Shown: piece after piece, positions 51,382 to 58,993 of the stretch | How the letters are laid out: each line of letters starts with the position of its first letter | Numbering within the stretch: position 1 is the first letter of the stretch | Source of the DNA: Bacteroidales bacterium | GTDB lineage: Bacteria > Bacteroidota > Bacteroidia > Bacteroidales > PXBB01 | Length of the DNA stretch: 64,000 bases | NCBI GenBank assembly: GCA_028698995.1 | Contig: JAQVVM010000005.1 | Location: 1 to 64,000 of the forward strand | Direction: 5' to 3' | Notes under the pieces: generated by a model | Told to the model about the DNA's origin: nothing | Databases searched by the model: none | What the model saw: the letters and a program-made list of their open reading frames with translations, nothing else | Program-made: the position numbers and the translations under genes

Positions 51382-51735
51382 TTATTTCGTTTTATTATGA
51401 ATATAATTTACCAATAAATCAGGGTAATTTTTTTCTAGTTGTTTTATTTTAGAATTAAATTTCTCTGCTCTCCTAACCATTATATTAAAATGAGTAGGTG
51501 TGTCAATGCAAAAAAGAGATAATCCTTCTACTGTTCCGGTAATAACAATTCTACAAGCATCCATTAACTCGCTTAAACGCCCAGAAACTGTTTTTTCGGG
51601 TAAATTTAGTGATTTGCAAATTTCAAAAATATTGGTATTAGGATTTTCCTTTATAAGATTATAAATCTTTTCTCTAATAGTCAATTTTATTGGCTTAATT
51701 TTTTCGTGTGCTGCTGCACTAGCTTTTGTTTGCAT
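51382..51735 (-). CDS. winged-helix DNA-binding protein
   Basis: 117 aa. IREKIYNLIKENPNTNIFEI and LNLPEKTVSGRLSELMDACR form a wHTH with a following wing (IVITGTVEGLSLF). It may regulate the operon. Only 2 bp separate it from YopX. Confidence 0.65.
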   Translation of the reverse strand: MQTKASAAAHEKIKPIKLTIREKIYNLIKENPNTNIFEICKSLNLPEKTVSGRLSELMDACRIVITGTVEGLSLFCIDTPTHFNIMVRRAEKFNSKIKQLEKNYPDLLVNYIHNKTK

Positions 51736-51770
51736 ATTTTTTTAGTTTTTAGTTTTAAAATTAGTTATAT

Positions 51771-53231
51771 TTATAAATCCGGCAATGAAAAGCCTTTTAG
51801 TTTCCCATAAGTTTGGTTAAGCAAATGCCATACTTTTTCATCTTTAAACTTTAGGTGCATAGTGCCTTTTTTAAATACTTTAAACTCAAAAAAGCCCCAT
51901 TCGTACCATTTATTCGGTTCAAATTGGTCGTAATAAAGTATATTATCATTATAACCTGTTTTGGAATTGTTAGCAACTCTTAGTCCATTTTTAGTTAGAT
52001 AATATCCGTGATTATCTTTGTCACAAGAAGCATATTGTATATTGGGGATACAATCATAATTTTCGCCAACCAAATTACAAATAACTTTTGTTAAATCTAA
52101 TAATTTATCAAAATTACTATTATAGGTTTTTATACTAATTCCTGATCGGTAACTAGGTTCTGTACACCAACCAACAATAAACTTTTTGTTAAGCATATAG
52201 CCACTATTAGTTTTCCAACCTTCTATATTATACCTGTTTTCGTGCGTATGTTTGGTAAAATTATCAATAGCTTCTTCTAAGGCTCTGTTGTAGGTATTTT
52301 GCCTTGTCCCCACAATAATATCAAACATTTTATATACGTTTTTCATGGTAAAAGGAATGTTTTGCTGCTCTTCTACAAACTTATTAATATCTTTCATTAC
52401 TCCTGAAGTAACGTATTTTGCCATATTCATTTTATCAAAGATATATTTCCAAGATATTTTTTGTAGATGTTTAGAAAACTCTTCTTTAGTGGTTATTTTA
52501 TTATCATAACCTACCGTAAAAGAAAAACCTCCCAAACCAAGTTCTGAAGTAATATAAGTCAACTCGTTTCTTGCTGCATCTAATTTATCGAAAACTCTAA
52601 TAGCACCAACATACCTATTAACCAAGGCTCTAACTTCATTAAAAGCCATTATACCATTTTCTTGCAGCTCGTCTTCATCTTCATCAAAAAAGAAGCCTTC
52701 AAACTTGCTTTCATCATTAATAACGGGTTTATATAGTTTTATCAACCCAATTTCAACCCCTGTCTTTCTTTCACTATTAGTAGAAAAGCAATCTCCTAAA
52801 TTAGAAGTGATACCATAAGTTTGTATAATAGCGTTTAGTTCTCTTCTATTGTTATAATAAGGATTACTAATAGTTTCATAGTTGCATAAAGCAATAATTT
52901 CACAACCCTCTGGAGCAACATTCCAAGCATGTAAAATATGCTTATCGGCATTGCTAAATGGAGGGTTCATTACTATTAAATCAATGTGGCTTATTTGCTC
53001 TGGCGTGCAATCAAAAAAATCGTATCCTAGCATAATACATTTAGTAGCTACTATTTTGTTTAAATCAGGATGTTTTTCAAATGCAATTACCTGTTTTGCT
53101 TGGTTGGCAATAAGATAATCTACCATATCTCCCTTGCCAGCAGATGGCTCCAATACTATTTTATTAGTACAATCTATTTGCATTAAATCTAATACATGTG
53201 TAGGTGTCGGGTAAAATTCTTTATCGAACAT
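51771..53231 (-). CDS. adenine-type DNA methyltransferase fused to DUF4942-like domain
   Basis: 486 aa. N-terminal MTase: YPTPTHVLDLM, EPSAGKGDMVDYL (28-40), a DFFD strand and IDLIVMNPPFSNADKHI with NPPF at 89-92. The remaining about 300 residues match the DUF4942 layout that accompanies such MTases in phages. Probably N6-adenine methylation to evade restriction. Confidence 0.82.
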   Translation of the reverse strand: MFDKEFYPTPTHVLDLMQIDCTNKIVLEPSAGKGDMVDYLIANQAKQVIAFEKHPDLNKIVATKCIMLGYDFFDCTPEQISHIDLIVMNPPFSNADKHILHAWNVAPEGCEIIALCNYETISNPYYNNRRELNAIIQTYGITSNLGDCFSTNSERKTGVEIGLIKLYKPVINDESKFEGFFFDEDEDELQENGIMAFNEVRALVNRYVGAIRVFDKLDAARNELTYITSELGLGGFSFTVGYDNKITTKEEFSKHLQKISWKYIFDKMNMAKYVTSGVMKDINKFVEEQQNIPFTMKNVYKMFDIIVGTRQNTYNRALEEAIDNFTKHTHENRYNIEGWKTNSGYMLNKKFIVGWCTEPSYRSGISIKTYNSNFDKLLDLTKVICNLVGENYDCIPNIQYASCDKDNHGYYLTKNGLRVANNSKTGYNDNILYYDQFEPNKWYEWGFFEFKVFKKGTMHLKFKDEKVWHLLNQTYGKLKGFSLPDL

Positions 53232-53243
53232 AATAGTATAGTA

Positions 53244-53741
53244 TTATTTATGTAACTTACCGCCACTTAATTCGCACAAAAATTGCTGCACCAATTCTAA
53301 TTCAGGGTTACGAAAAGCATGACTCAAAAAATCTACTGGATTTTGATAATGGTAATCATTCGCTTTAATATGGATTTTACAAGCATCTTCAGTAAGAAAA
53401 GCATTAGAATATATTTCCTGATTACGATAGTAAACAGATACATATCCGGCATCTTTCATAAACTCATCTAATTCATCATCTGTGAGTGTTTCTGGAATAA
53501 CCAAGCCGTCATTTAAAAGCGACTCTATCATATCTTCTCGGTTTGGCTCTATTTCATCACCATCTTTTACCCATACAAAACCATCATTGTCATAATCGGA
53601 ATCTATACCATAAATTCTTTTAGTTTCCATTACCTGAAAAAAATAAGGCATTGCTGTTCCACGGTGGTTTTGCGTATTCATTTTTTTAGACAATTCCATT
53701 AAATTATTGTAAAGTTCGTCTGTTAGTTGTATTGTTTTCAT
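53244..53741 (-). CDS. hypothetical acidic protein
   Basis: 165 aa, no TM, acidic. Overlaps the upstream ATPase gene by 4 bp, so it is co-translated with it. No family recognised. Confidence 0.6.
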   Translation of the reverse strand: MKTIQLTDELYNNLMELSKKMNTQNHRGTAMPYFFQVMETKRIYGIDSDYDNDGFVWVKDGDEIEPNREDMIESLLNDGLVIPETLTDDELDEFMKDAGYVSVYYRNQEIYSNAFLTEDACKIHIKANDYHYQNPVDFLSHAFRNPELELVQQFLCELSGGKLHK

Positions 53742-54337
53742 ACGTTAAATTTTTTTAAAATTATTTTATCATTAAAAATTTCATTGTTATTGGTAAATCC
53801 ATCTGTTGCACCAAAACTATATATTACGTTTGTAAATCGTGCCAACCATTCTGCGTGTTTATAGGAGTGGTAAACAAATACAAATTGAAAATTCCTATCC
53901 ATAAACAGATTCATTAATTTATGTTGAAACTTGGTATCTCCATATAAAACATTTGCATCTTCTACTATTATCACTTTTTCTTTATGTGCAAGAATAATAT
54001 CGTATATTAATTCTGGATGTGAACTACAATTAGATAGTTTTCTAGTATGAGAAATATCAGGGTATTCATTATGAGGATCTATTAAAAAATAATTAGATAA
54101 TTGAGGAAGGATGTGTTTTTTAATATAAGTTGTTTTTCCCGAAGCATTTTTCCCAACTATTATTCTGCGAATAGTTAAGTTTTCTAATTCGTTAGACAAG
54201 GATTCTAACATCCTAGCATTAGAAATAGCTTGTTTTGTTAAATTATCACAAGTATCCTTTTGCCAAGACAGTTCTTCTTGTAACGTTGCTATCTTATCAG
54301 TTAAGTATTCATGCTCTTTGTCACTTAGTATTTTCAT
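53738..54337 (-). CDS. P-loop ATPase, HerA/FtsK-like, paralog of 60699-61517
   Basis: 199 aa. Coiled coil (1-55), then Walker A GKNASGKT (62-69), LIDPHNEY (86-92), Walker B VIIVED (122-127) and FVFVYHSY (152-159). Motif order and the 'D-x-x-x-EY' element equal those of the packaging-type ATPase at 60699. First gene behind the shared 21-bp promoter. Either a second translocase or a regulator; the exact role is unknown. Confidence 0.75.
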   Translation of the reverse strand: MKILSDKEHEYLTDKIATLQEELSWQKDTCDNLTKQAISNARMLESLSNELENLTIRRIIVGKNASGKTTYIKKHILPQLSNYFLIDPHNEYPDISHTRKLSNCSSHPELIYDIILAHKEKVIIVEDANVLYGDTKFQHKLMNLFMDRNFQFVFVYHSYKHAEWLARFTNVIYSFGATDGFTNNNEIFNDKIILKKFNV

Positions 54338-54361
54338 TTTATCGTTGTTTTAAATTCACGA

Positions 54362-54392
54362 CAAAAATATAAAACATATTTCAGTTTTGCAA
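54362..54392 (-). promoter_or_regulatory. 21-bp shared extended promoter, minus copy 1
   Basis: Minus strand: TTG (54392-54390), 20-bp spacer, TATTTTTG (54369-54362). Positions 54362-54382 are identical over 21 bp to 43891-43911. Drives the methyltransferase operon. Confidence 0.8.
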
Positions 54393-54452
54393 GGAAAAGT
54401 AAAAAAAAGTAAAAAAAGTTTTAATTATTTTTCTGTTTATAAAATAAAATGT

Positions 54453-54460
54453 TACATTTG
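54453..54460 (+). promoter_or_regulatory. -7 element TACATTTG
   Basis: TACATTTG before a short RNA and the tRNA array; divergent from the methyltransferase promoter. Confidence 0.5.
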
Positions 54461-54466
54461 CAGTAT

Positions 54467-54620
54467 GAAAACAAATTTTACACCCAGCACATTTTATTGT
54501 TTCCCTAGGAGATTTCCTTTGGAGGCTTTTTTTGTTGAGTAAAGTAAAATATTTTCGTAACCATATTATTTTAGTTTTAAATTCAGAAAAACCTCTAATA
54601 AAATTAGAGGTTTTTTTGTT
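54467..54620 (+). ncRNA. leader RNA with two terminator-like hairpins before the tRNA array
   Basis: First hairpin CCTAGGA/TCCTTTGG (about 54514-54532, one mismatch) followed by GGC and seven T. Second hairpin AACCTCTAAT/ATTAGAGGTT (54590-54612) followed by seven T, just before tRNA-Pro. A 25-codon ORF (ATG 54465) overlaps the first part; too short to judge. Could be a small RNA or attenuator. Confidence 0.45.
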
Positions 54621-54634
54621 TGAAAAATAATTTA

Positions 54635-54710
54635 TCTAGGTGTGGGAAAGTTGGCTAATCCGCCTGTTTTGGGAACAGGAGACCGTAGGTTCGAGTCCTA
54701 CCACTTAGAC
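54635..54710 (+). tRNA. tRNA-Pro (UGG)
   Basis: Acceptor TCTAGGT/ACTTAGA, anticodon stem CCTGT/ACAGG with loop TTTGGGA giving anticodon TGG, T-arm GTAGG-TTCGAGT-CCTAC. No encoded CCA. Confidence 0.85.
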
Positions 54711-54779
54711 GATTTTAGAAGTTAGAAGTTAGAAGTCGGAAGATGGTAAACTTCAAACCTCAAACCTTTAACTTAAATC

Positions 54780-54861
54780 GGGGGTACGGTACAGTTGGAG
54801 AGGTACGGCAGACTGTAAATCTGTTGCGAAAGCTAAATAGGTTCGATTCCTATTGCTCCCA
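54780..54861 (+). tRNA. tRNA-Tyr (GUA)
   Basis: Acceptor GGGGGTA/TGCTCCC (two G-U), anticodon GTA in the loop of CAGAC-TGTAAAT-CTG context, long variable arm as expected for tRNA-Tyr, T-arm ATAGG-TTCGATT-CCTAT. Confidence 0.9.
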
Positions 54862-54871
54862 CAAAAAAAAT

Positions 54872-54944
54872 GCTTCGGTAGCTCAGGTGGTAGAGCAGCA
54901 GACTGAAAATCTGTGTGTCGGTGGTTCAACTCCACCCCGTAGCA
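54872..54944 (+). tRNA. tRNA-Phe (GAA)
   Basis: Acceptor GCTTCGG/CCGTAGC (one mismatch), anticodon GAA within CAGACTGAAAATCTG, T-arm GGTGG-TTCAACT-CCACC. Confidence 0.9.
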
Positions 54945-55019
54945 CAAAAGTGAATTGTGAATGGTGGATGGTGAAAAACCTTATAAAATCATAAACTTTT
55001 AACCTATTAAACTGAAAAA

Positions 55020-55092
55020 GAAAGAGTGCTTGAGTGGTTAAAAGGGTAGTTTGCAAAACTATTATTCGTGGGTTCGAGTCCCACCTCTTTCT
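55020..55092 (+). tRNA. tRNA-Cys (GCA)
   Basis: Acceptor GAAAGAG/CTCTTTC, anticodon stem GTAGT/ACTAT with loop TTGCAAA, discriminator T as is usual for Cys. The AT-rich leader (54976-55013) precedes this tRNA as it precedes genes. Confidence 0.9.
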
Positions 55093-55146
55093 CAAGGTTA
55101 ACAGTTTTCTAATAAACTCTTAACCTTTTAACCTCTTAAACTAAAT

Positions 55147-55220
55147 TGTCCATTAGCTCAATTGGATAGAGCTTCCCACTTCTAATGGGAGGGTTGCAGG
55201 TTCGACTCCTGCATGGACAA
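55147..55220 (+). tRNA. tRNA-Arg (UCU)
   Basis: Acceptor TGTCCAT/ATGGACA, anticodon stem TCCCA/TGGGA with loop CTTCTAA (TCT), T-arm GCAGG-TTCGACT-CCTGC. Also preceded by the AT leader. Confidence 0.9.
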
Positions 55221-55254
55221 CAAAAACTTTTTTTTAAAAAAACTTAAAAAAAGT

Positions 55255-55285
55255 TTGCACAGAATAAAAAACTTGTATAGTTTTG
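55255..55285 (+). promoter_or_regulatory. promoter TTG-N20-TAGTTTTG
   Basis: TTG 55255-55257, 20-bp spacer, TAGTTTTG 55278-55285. Internal promoter in the tRNA array, before the short peptide ORF. Confidence 0.7.
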
Positions 55286-55318
55286 TAGTCTTAAATAATT
55301 AAAAACAAACCAAGTTCA

Positions 55319-55444
55319 GTGAAAACAATAAAAAATATATGGAAAGGCATTACGGTTAATAATCGTAATAATTTTGCTATTATGAATAATAAATCGAAAG
55401 AGGGATATACGAATTTGGGCTTAATAATTTTAGGAGGAATTTAG
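55319..55444 (+). CDS. 41-aa small protein candidate (GTG start)
   Basis: GTG 55319 to TAG 55442-55444; an internal ATG at 55382 would give 20 aa. Basic N-terminus, then the hydrophobic end NLGLIILGGI. It lies 34 bp after a good promoter and before a terminator, so this transcript encodes either a small peptide or is a non-coding RNA. Confidence 0.4.
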   Translation: MKTIKNIWKGITVNNRNNFAIMNNKSKEGYTNLGLIILGGI

Positions 55445-55479
55445 AAAAAGAAAAAAAACTAACAACCTAACTATAAAAT

Positions 55480-55517
55480 TAAGCCCTTCTAAAAAAAAAC
55501 TAGAAGGGTTTTTTTAT
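55480..55517 (+). terminator. intrinsic terminator
   Basis: CCCTTCTA (55484-55491) pairs with TAGAAGGG (55501-55508), followed by TTTTTTTATTTTT. Confidence 0.85.
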
Positions 55518-55523
55518 TTTTAA

Positions 55524-55597
55524 GCCGAATTAGCTCAGTTGATCAGAGCAGATGATTTGTAATCATCAGGTCGTAGGTTTGAATCCTACATTCGGCT
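55524..55597 (+). tRNA. tRNA-Thr (UGU)
   Basis: Acceptor GCCGAAT/ATTCGGC, anticodon stem GATGA/TCATC with loop TTTGTAA (TGT), T-arm GTAGG-TTTGAAT-CCTAC. Confidence 0.9.
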
Positions 55598-55679
55598 CAT
55601 ATATTGCGAGGTGGAGCGTAAAAAAATTGTTCTTTGAAAATAATATTGTAGGTTTTAATCATAGTACGCTACTTTTTAC

Positions 55680-55687
55680 TATATTTG
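55680..55687 (+). promoter_or_regulatory. -7 element TATATTTG
   Basis: Ends 4 bp before the ATG at 55692, so the HNH mRNA would have almost no 5' leader. Confidence 0.5.
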
Positions 55688-55691
55688 TGTT

Positions 55692-56228
55692 ATGGAACTA
55701 TCAAAAACAAATAAATTAATGGTATATGCTTCAAGTAAAGGATATGTTGTTGATGAAAAAGGAGATGTATATTACAAAAACAGAAAACGTGCTTTATTTA
55801 AGGATCATCATGGATATTTAACATTTTCAGTTAAAATGTATGATAATGAGAAGAAGAAAGACTATATAAGTAGAGTTTTTGTGCATAAATTACAAGCGTT
55901 CCAAAAATATGGAATGAAAATGTTTGAGGAAAAAATACAAGTTAGGCATTTGGATTCAATAAAAGACAATAATTGTTTTGAAAATATTGCAATTGGAACT
56001 CCATCTCAAAATCAAATGGATAGATGCGAAAAAGAAAGAAGAGAAATGGCTATTTCAGCGTCATATAAAAGAAGGATACTGTCAGATGAAGAAGTCAAAA
56101 ATATGATAGAAGATAGAGAGAGTGGAATGAAGTATAAAGAGTTAATGAAAAAGTACTCTATATCTTCAAAAGGAACACTAAGTTATATAATAAATAAGTC
56201 TATATATTATAAGAAAAATAAAGAATAA
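55692..56228 (+). CDS. HNH endonuclease (homing-type)
   Basis: 178 aa. HNH signature: RVFVHKLQAFQKYG (His65), VRHLDSIKDNNCFENI (His86, Asn94, Asn98) and GTPSQNQMDR. A C-terminal HTH-like end (MKYKELMKKYSISSKGTLSY) would read DNA. Free-standing HNH genes inside tRNA arrays behave as homing elements; target unknown. Confidence 0.85.
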   Translation: MELSKTNKLMVYASSKGYVVDEKGDVYYKNRKRALFKDHHGYLTFSVKMYDNEKKKDYISRVFVHKLQAFQKYGMKMFEEKIQVRHLDSIKDNNCFENIAIGTPSQNQMDRCEKERREMAISASYKRRILSDEEVKNMIEDRESGMKYKELMKKYSISSKGTLSYIINKSIYYKKNKE

Positions 56229-56232
56229 TTAT

Positions 56233-56306
56233 TGAGAAGTAGCTCAGTTGGTTAGAGTTTGAAACTGATACTTTCACGGTCGGAGGTTCGAGTCCTTCCT
56301 TCTCAA
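56233..56306 (+). tRNA. tRNA-Ile (GAU)
   Basis: Acceptor TGAGAAG/CTTCTCA, anticodon stem TGAAA/TTTCA with loop CTGATAC (GAT), T-arm GGAGG-TTCGAGT-CCTTC. Confidence 0.88.
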
Positions 56307-56352
56307 CAAAAAAGCCATCTTCCTTTTGGGAAGGTTAATGTTAAAAAAATAA

Positions 56353-56425
56353 TTCAACGTAGCTCAGTTGGTAGAGCGTTCGACTGTTAATCGAGTGGAC
56401 GTAGGTTCGAGTCCTACCGTTGGAG
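56353..56425 (+). tRNA. tRNA-Asn (GUU)
   Basis: Acceptor TTCAACG/CGTTGGA (one T-G pair), anticodon stem TTCGA/TCGAG with loop CTGTTAA (GTT), discriminator G typical for Asn. Confidence 0.9.
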
Positions 56426-56432
56426 CAAAAAA

Positions 56433-56627
56433 ATGATTATGAATAAAATAGAAATTTTAGACATTAATCCATACGGAATACCGATGTGTGATGAATTAAA
56501 GTCAATTGTGTTAACACAAAAAGTAGTAGATTACAGAGGAACAGCCATAGTAGAAGATGCTGAAATAGAAAATAGAGTATTAAAAAGTAAATTAGGCAGG
56601 CCCGATTTAAAAATAAACATAAAATGA
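56433..56627 (+). CDS. small hypothetical protein in the tRNA array
   Basis: 64 aa, no TM: IEILDINPYGIPMCDELKS then a charged end. It starts 8 bp after tRNA-Asn. The following 25-codon ORF (ATG 56624) runs into tRNA-Glu and may be a truncated gene. No family recognised. Confidence 0.5.
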   Translation: MIMNKIEILDINPYGIPMCDELKSIVLTQKVVDYRGTAIVEDAEIENRVLKSKLGRPDLKINIK

Positions 56628-56675
56628 AAACAAATTTGGTACATATCGAAACGGAAGAACCAAGCGAGGAAATTT

Positions 56676-56748
56676 GCTCGGTTCGTCTAAGTGGTTAGGA
56701 TAGCAGACTTTCAATCTGCTGATGCGGGTTCGATTCCCGTACCGAGTA
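56676..56748 (+). tRNA. tRNA-Glu (UUC)
   Basis: Acceptor GCTCGGT/ACCGAGT (G-U at the end), anticodon loop CTTTCAA (TTC), T-arm GCGGG-TTCGATT-CCCGT. Confidence 0.9.
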
Positions 56749-56757
56749 CAAAAATAA

Positions 56758-56831
56758 GCAGTAGTAGCTCAGTTGCTTAGAGCGTCTGCCTTCCAAGCAG
56801 AGGGTCGTGAGTTGGAATCTCACCTACTGCT
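56758..56831 (+). tRNA. tRNA-Gly (UCC)
   Basis: Acceptor GCAGTAG/CTACTGC, anticodon stem TCTGC/GCAGA with loop CTTCCAA (TCC), T-arm GTGAG-TTGGAAT-CTCAC. Confidence 0.9.
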
Positions 56832-56883
56832 CCAATAGCAAAACCATACACACTTCGGGAAAAGTGTAAAAAAAGTTTTGTTA

Positions 56884-57026
56884 GAAGAACTATCAAATAA
56901 AATAAAGCCCTATTGGTATGCAGATTGATAGTAAAATATAAGGAAAGGTTAAAGACCTTACGTTGTTACTGCAAAACAACAATGTTTATGAAAAAGCCTT
57001 GTGTTAGCTGCTTTTGGTAGTTCTTC
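56884..57026 (+). ncRNA. structured RNA candidate between tRNA-Gly and tRNA-Met
   Basis: A perfect 9-bp closing stem GAAGAACTA/TAGTTCTTC (56884-56892, 57018-57026) encloses CTATCAA/TTGATAG, AAGGT-taaag-ACCTT and GTTGTT/AACAAC hairpins. About 143 nt, no ORF. A preceding hairpin ACACTT/AAGTGT lies near 56852-56869. Could be processed together with the tRNAs. No known class. Confidence 0.5.
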
Positions 57027-57036
57027 AATTTATTTT

Positions 57037-57110
57037 GTGTCTTTAGCTCAGTTGGTTAGAGCGTTACACTCATAATGTAAGGGTCGGTGGTTCAAGTCCA
57101 TCAAGGCACA
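57037..57110 (+). tRNA. tRNA with CAU anticodon (Met elongator or Ile2)
   Basis: Acceptor GTGTCTT/AAGGCAC (one T-G), anticodon stem TTACA/TGTAA with loop CTCATAA (CAT), T-arm GGTGG-TTCAAGT-CCATC. Sequence alone cannot tell Met from lysidine-modified Ile. Last tRNA of the array. Confidence 0.88.
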
Positions 57111-57240
57111 CGAGAGAGTTAGGAGGGAGAAGTTCTTTTGTGAAGTCGTGATAATTCTGAAAAAATATTTTTCTATTACCTTCTTTATCACCTTTTTCCC
57201 AATCTATTAATTTTTTTGGTTCTAATTTTTTCTTTTCCAT
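57070..57240 (-). pseudogene. truncated minus-strand ORF running into tRNA
   Basis: ATG at 57240-57238 (minus) begins a basic sequence (MEKKKLEPKKLIDWEKGDK); the frame continues into the complement of the CAU tRNA and stops at 57072-57070. Overlap with the tRNA suggests a gene truncated by the array. No family recognised. Confidence 0.35.
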
Positions 57241-57270
57241 AATATGTTATATTTATAATTAATTATTTAC

Positions 57271-57858
57271 TTATTCACTTAACTTTAATTCTTCTTGAGC
57301 AGCATTAATAGCTGCACAACATTTTATAAATAAATGAATGCAGCCATTACGCATAACATTTAGTAGTTCTATTTTTTCCTGAATATATGTCTTTGCAAAC
57401 TTTTTATCATATTTCACTATAGAGCTTATATTATCAATAATATCGGCATATTTTATGTTTTGGCAATAAGAGGGCATGTTTGCCGATTTTTCCAATTCTA
57501 ATTCCTTACGTGTTTTCCTGGTTAGTTCCGGATATTTTTCTTGAGTATATTGATTAGTTAATCGCTCTACGGCATTACAAATAATATTCGATTCAATACA
57601 ATCATACTTTAGTTTTTTAACTAAGAATTTATACAACTCTTCATAAGTACAATCTGTATCCTCAAACAAATCGTGGCACAAGCCAATTTCAAAAATAAAT
57701 AAGTGGTTAGATTCATGATATTTAACTGCTAAATTAGCTACCCTAATAGGATGTTCGTGATAAGGCGTATTAGTGTATTTACGTAATTGGCCCTTATGCT
57801 TTTCTATTATAAAGTCGGTTAATAGTTGATGTCTTTCAGGTAATGTCATTTTTTTCAT
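57271..57858 (-). CDS. HD-domain hydrolase, MESH1/SpoT-hydrolase-like
   Basis: 195 aa. HKGQLRKYTNTPYHEHPIRVA (21-41, His36), EIGLCHDLFEDTDCTYEEL with His-Asp at 62-63 and Glu-Asp at 66-67, VERLTNQ and IKYADIIDNISSI match HD_4 (RelA/SpoT hydrolase, MESH1) motifs. No synthetase domain. It may degrade (p)ppGpp or a related alarmone in infected cells. Confidence 0.8.
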   Translation of the reverse strand: MKKMTLPERHQLLTDFIIEKHKGQLRKYTNTPYHEHPIRVANLAVKYHESNHLFIFEIGLCHDLFEDTDCTYEELYKFLVKKLKYDCIESNIICNAVERLTNQYTQEKYPELTRKTRKELELEKSANMPSYCQNIKYADIIDNISSIVKYDKKFAKTYIQEKIELLNVMRNGCIHLFIKCCAAINAAQEELKLSE

Positions 57859-57870
57859 AGTCTTAAAAAT

Positions 57871-58086
57871 TCAACAACCAAACCTGCCATCTTTTTCAAT
57901 TACTTTAATAGCATCGTGTATTTCTTCTAAAAATTCATTCACATTAGAAGTAAAAGGAACTTTTTTCTGATAATACTTTTGCTCTCCATCTATTTTAGCA
58001 TAAATTTCTAAACTAGAGGTAGGGGTTTGTTTATCTTCTCCCAATGCTATTTTTAAGTTAATGTTTAATTCGGCTGTGTTTTTCAT
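57871..58086 (-). CDS. small hypothetical protein
   Basis: 71 aa, beta N-terminal half (ELNINLKIALGEDKQTPTSS) and a helical end. Part of the minus-strand operon 58962-57271. No family recognised. Confidence 0.55.
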   Translation of the reverse strand: MKNTAELNINLKIALGEDKQTPTSSLEIYAKIDGEQKYYQKKVPFTSNVNEFLEEIHDAIKVIEKDGRFGC

Positions 58087-58126
58087 AAAATATGTTTTAT
58101 ATTATTTAACCTTTCATAATCAGTCA

Positions 58127-58429
58127 TTACCAAACAATTTTTAGCACCGTAACCGTTTTTCCATTTGCTTTATATTCGGTAAAAACAGGTACTAGTCCTC
58201 TTTTAATTAGTTTATTAGCTGCTTTAGTAAGAGCTTCTTTTAGCAAACCTTTATTTCTAAAACATTTACCAATAGTTAGTTCTGTTTCTCCGCTTCTGGC
58301 AGCTTCTAACGATTTCATATTAACATTAATAATCAGTTGGTCGGCAATTTCATCTGCCAACCTACTTATAGCTTCTTTCTCTGAAACAGGCTTTGGTGTA
58401 TTATTTTTTAAACTTTCTGTGGTGAGCAT
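58127..58429 (-). CDS. small hypothetical protein
   Basis: 100 aa. Helical N-terminus (EKEAISRLADEIADQLIINV) and a beta end (GLVPVFTEYKANGKTVTVLK). Overlaps the upstream gene by 22 bp. No family recognised. Confidence 0.55.
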   Translation of the reverse strand: MLTTESLKNNTPKPVSEKEAISRLADEIADQLIINVNMKSLEAARSGETELTIGKCFRNKGLLKEALTKAANKLIKRGLVPVFTEYKANGKTVTVLKIVW

Positions 58430-58764
58430 AACTGAATAGCTAAATTAATAAGTGATTTTGCAATTAATAATCCGTTTCGTTCTCCTTCTTTTTCTGCAAA
58501 GGCTAAACTGTTTTTATCTTTTATTTTATCCACATCATTTTTAGAACAAGCCACAGAAATATCTATCGACTCGTTTAAGCCATTCAAAACCTTTACGGTA
58601 TCAGCAGAAAGCAACTGTTTTTCTAATCTTATTTTTTCATCTTCTAGCCATAGTACATAAGCAACTGATGGTCTGTCTTGATGGTTTTGCCAATTCTTTT
58701 TGGTTACATTACTAAATTCGTTTCTAATGCCTACTCTGGCTTCAATATTATCAAATAATTCCAT
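58408..58764 (-). CDS. hypothetical helical protein
   Basis: 118 aa, helical, no TM. Contains 'NWQNHQDRPSVAYVLWLEDE'. Overlaps the downstream gene. No family recognised. Confidence 0.55.
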   Translation of the reverse strand: MELFDNIEARVGIRNEFSNVTKKNWQNHQDRPSVAYVLWLEDEKIRLEKQLLSADTVKVLNGLNESIDISVACSKNDVDKIKDKNSLAFAEKEGERNGLLIAKSLINLAIQLCSPQKV

Positions 58765-58809
58765 TTTTATAAGTTTTTTTTAAAATTACACTAAAAAAAG
58801 TAAATAACA

Positions 58810-58962
58810 TTATTCATCTTTACCACCAAAAATGTAAAGAACTGCCAAATATCCACCCAATAAGCCAATACAAATTACAATTAAAACACTAATTGCAGCA
58901 TCTTGCCATGTAGCAGATATTAATTCCGTATAATCGTTGTTGGCAAAAGATTTTAATTCCAT
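58810..58962 (-). CDS. 50-aa single-TM protein, first gene after shared promoter
   Basis: Minus ATG 58962-58960, stop 58812-58810. TM at about 22-45 (AAISVLIVICIGLLGGYL) with polar ends. It lies 32 bp after the 21-bp promoter, so it heads the minus-strand operon. No family recognised. Confidence 0.6.
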   Translation of the reverse strand: MELKSFANNDYTELISATWQDAAISVLIVICIGLLGGYLAVLYIFGGKDE

Positions 58963-58993
58963 CCTTAAATTAAATTAACTAATTTTAGTGAGG

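Noticed and set aside
54743-54994. 83-codon ORF on the + strand across the tRNA array (and a 70-codon one on the minus strand, 54883-55095)
   Set aside because: Both translate tRNA-Tyr, tRNA-Phe or tRNA-Cys; the peptide 'VAQVVEQQTENL' type is the usual false translation of tRNA genes.
58089-58109. Further copy of the shared promoter (AAATATGTTTTATA)
   Set aside because: The sequence is similar but lacks the TAnnTTTG element in either useful orientation and points away from the neighbouring gene.
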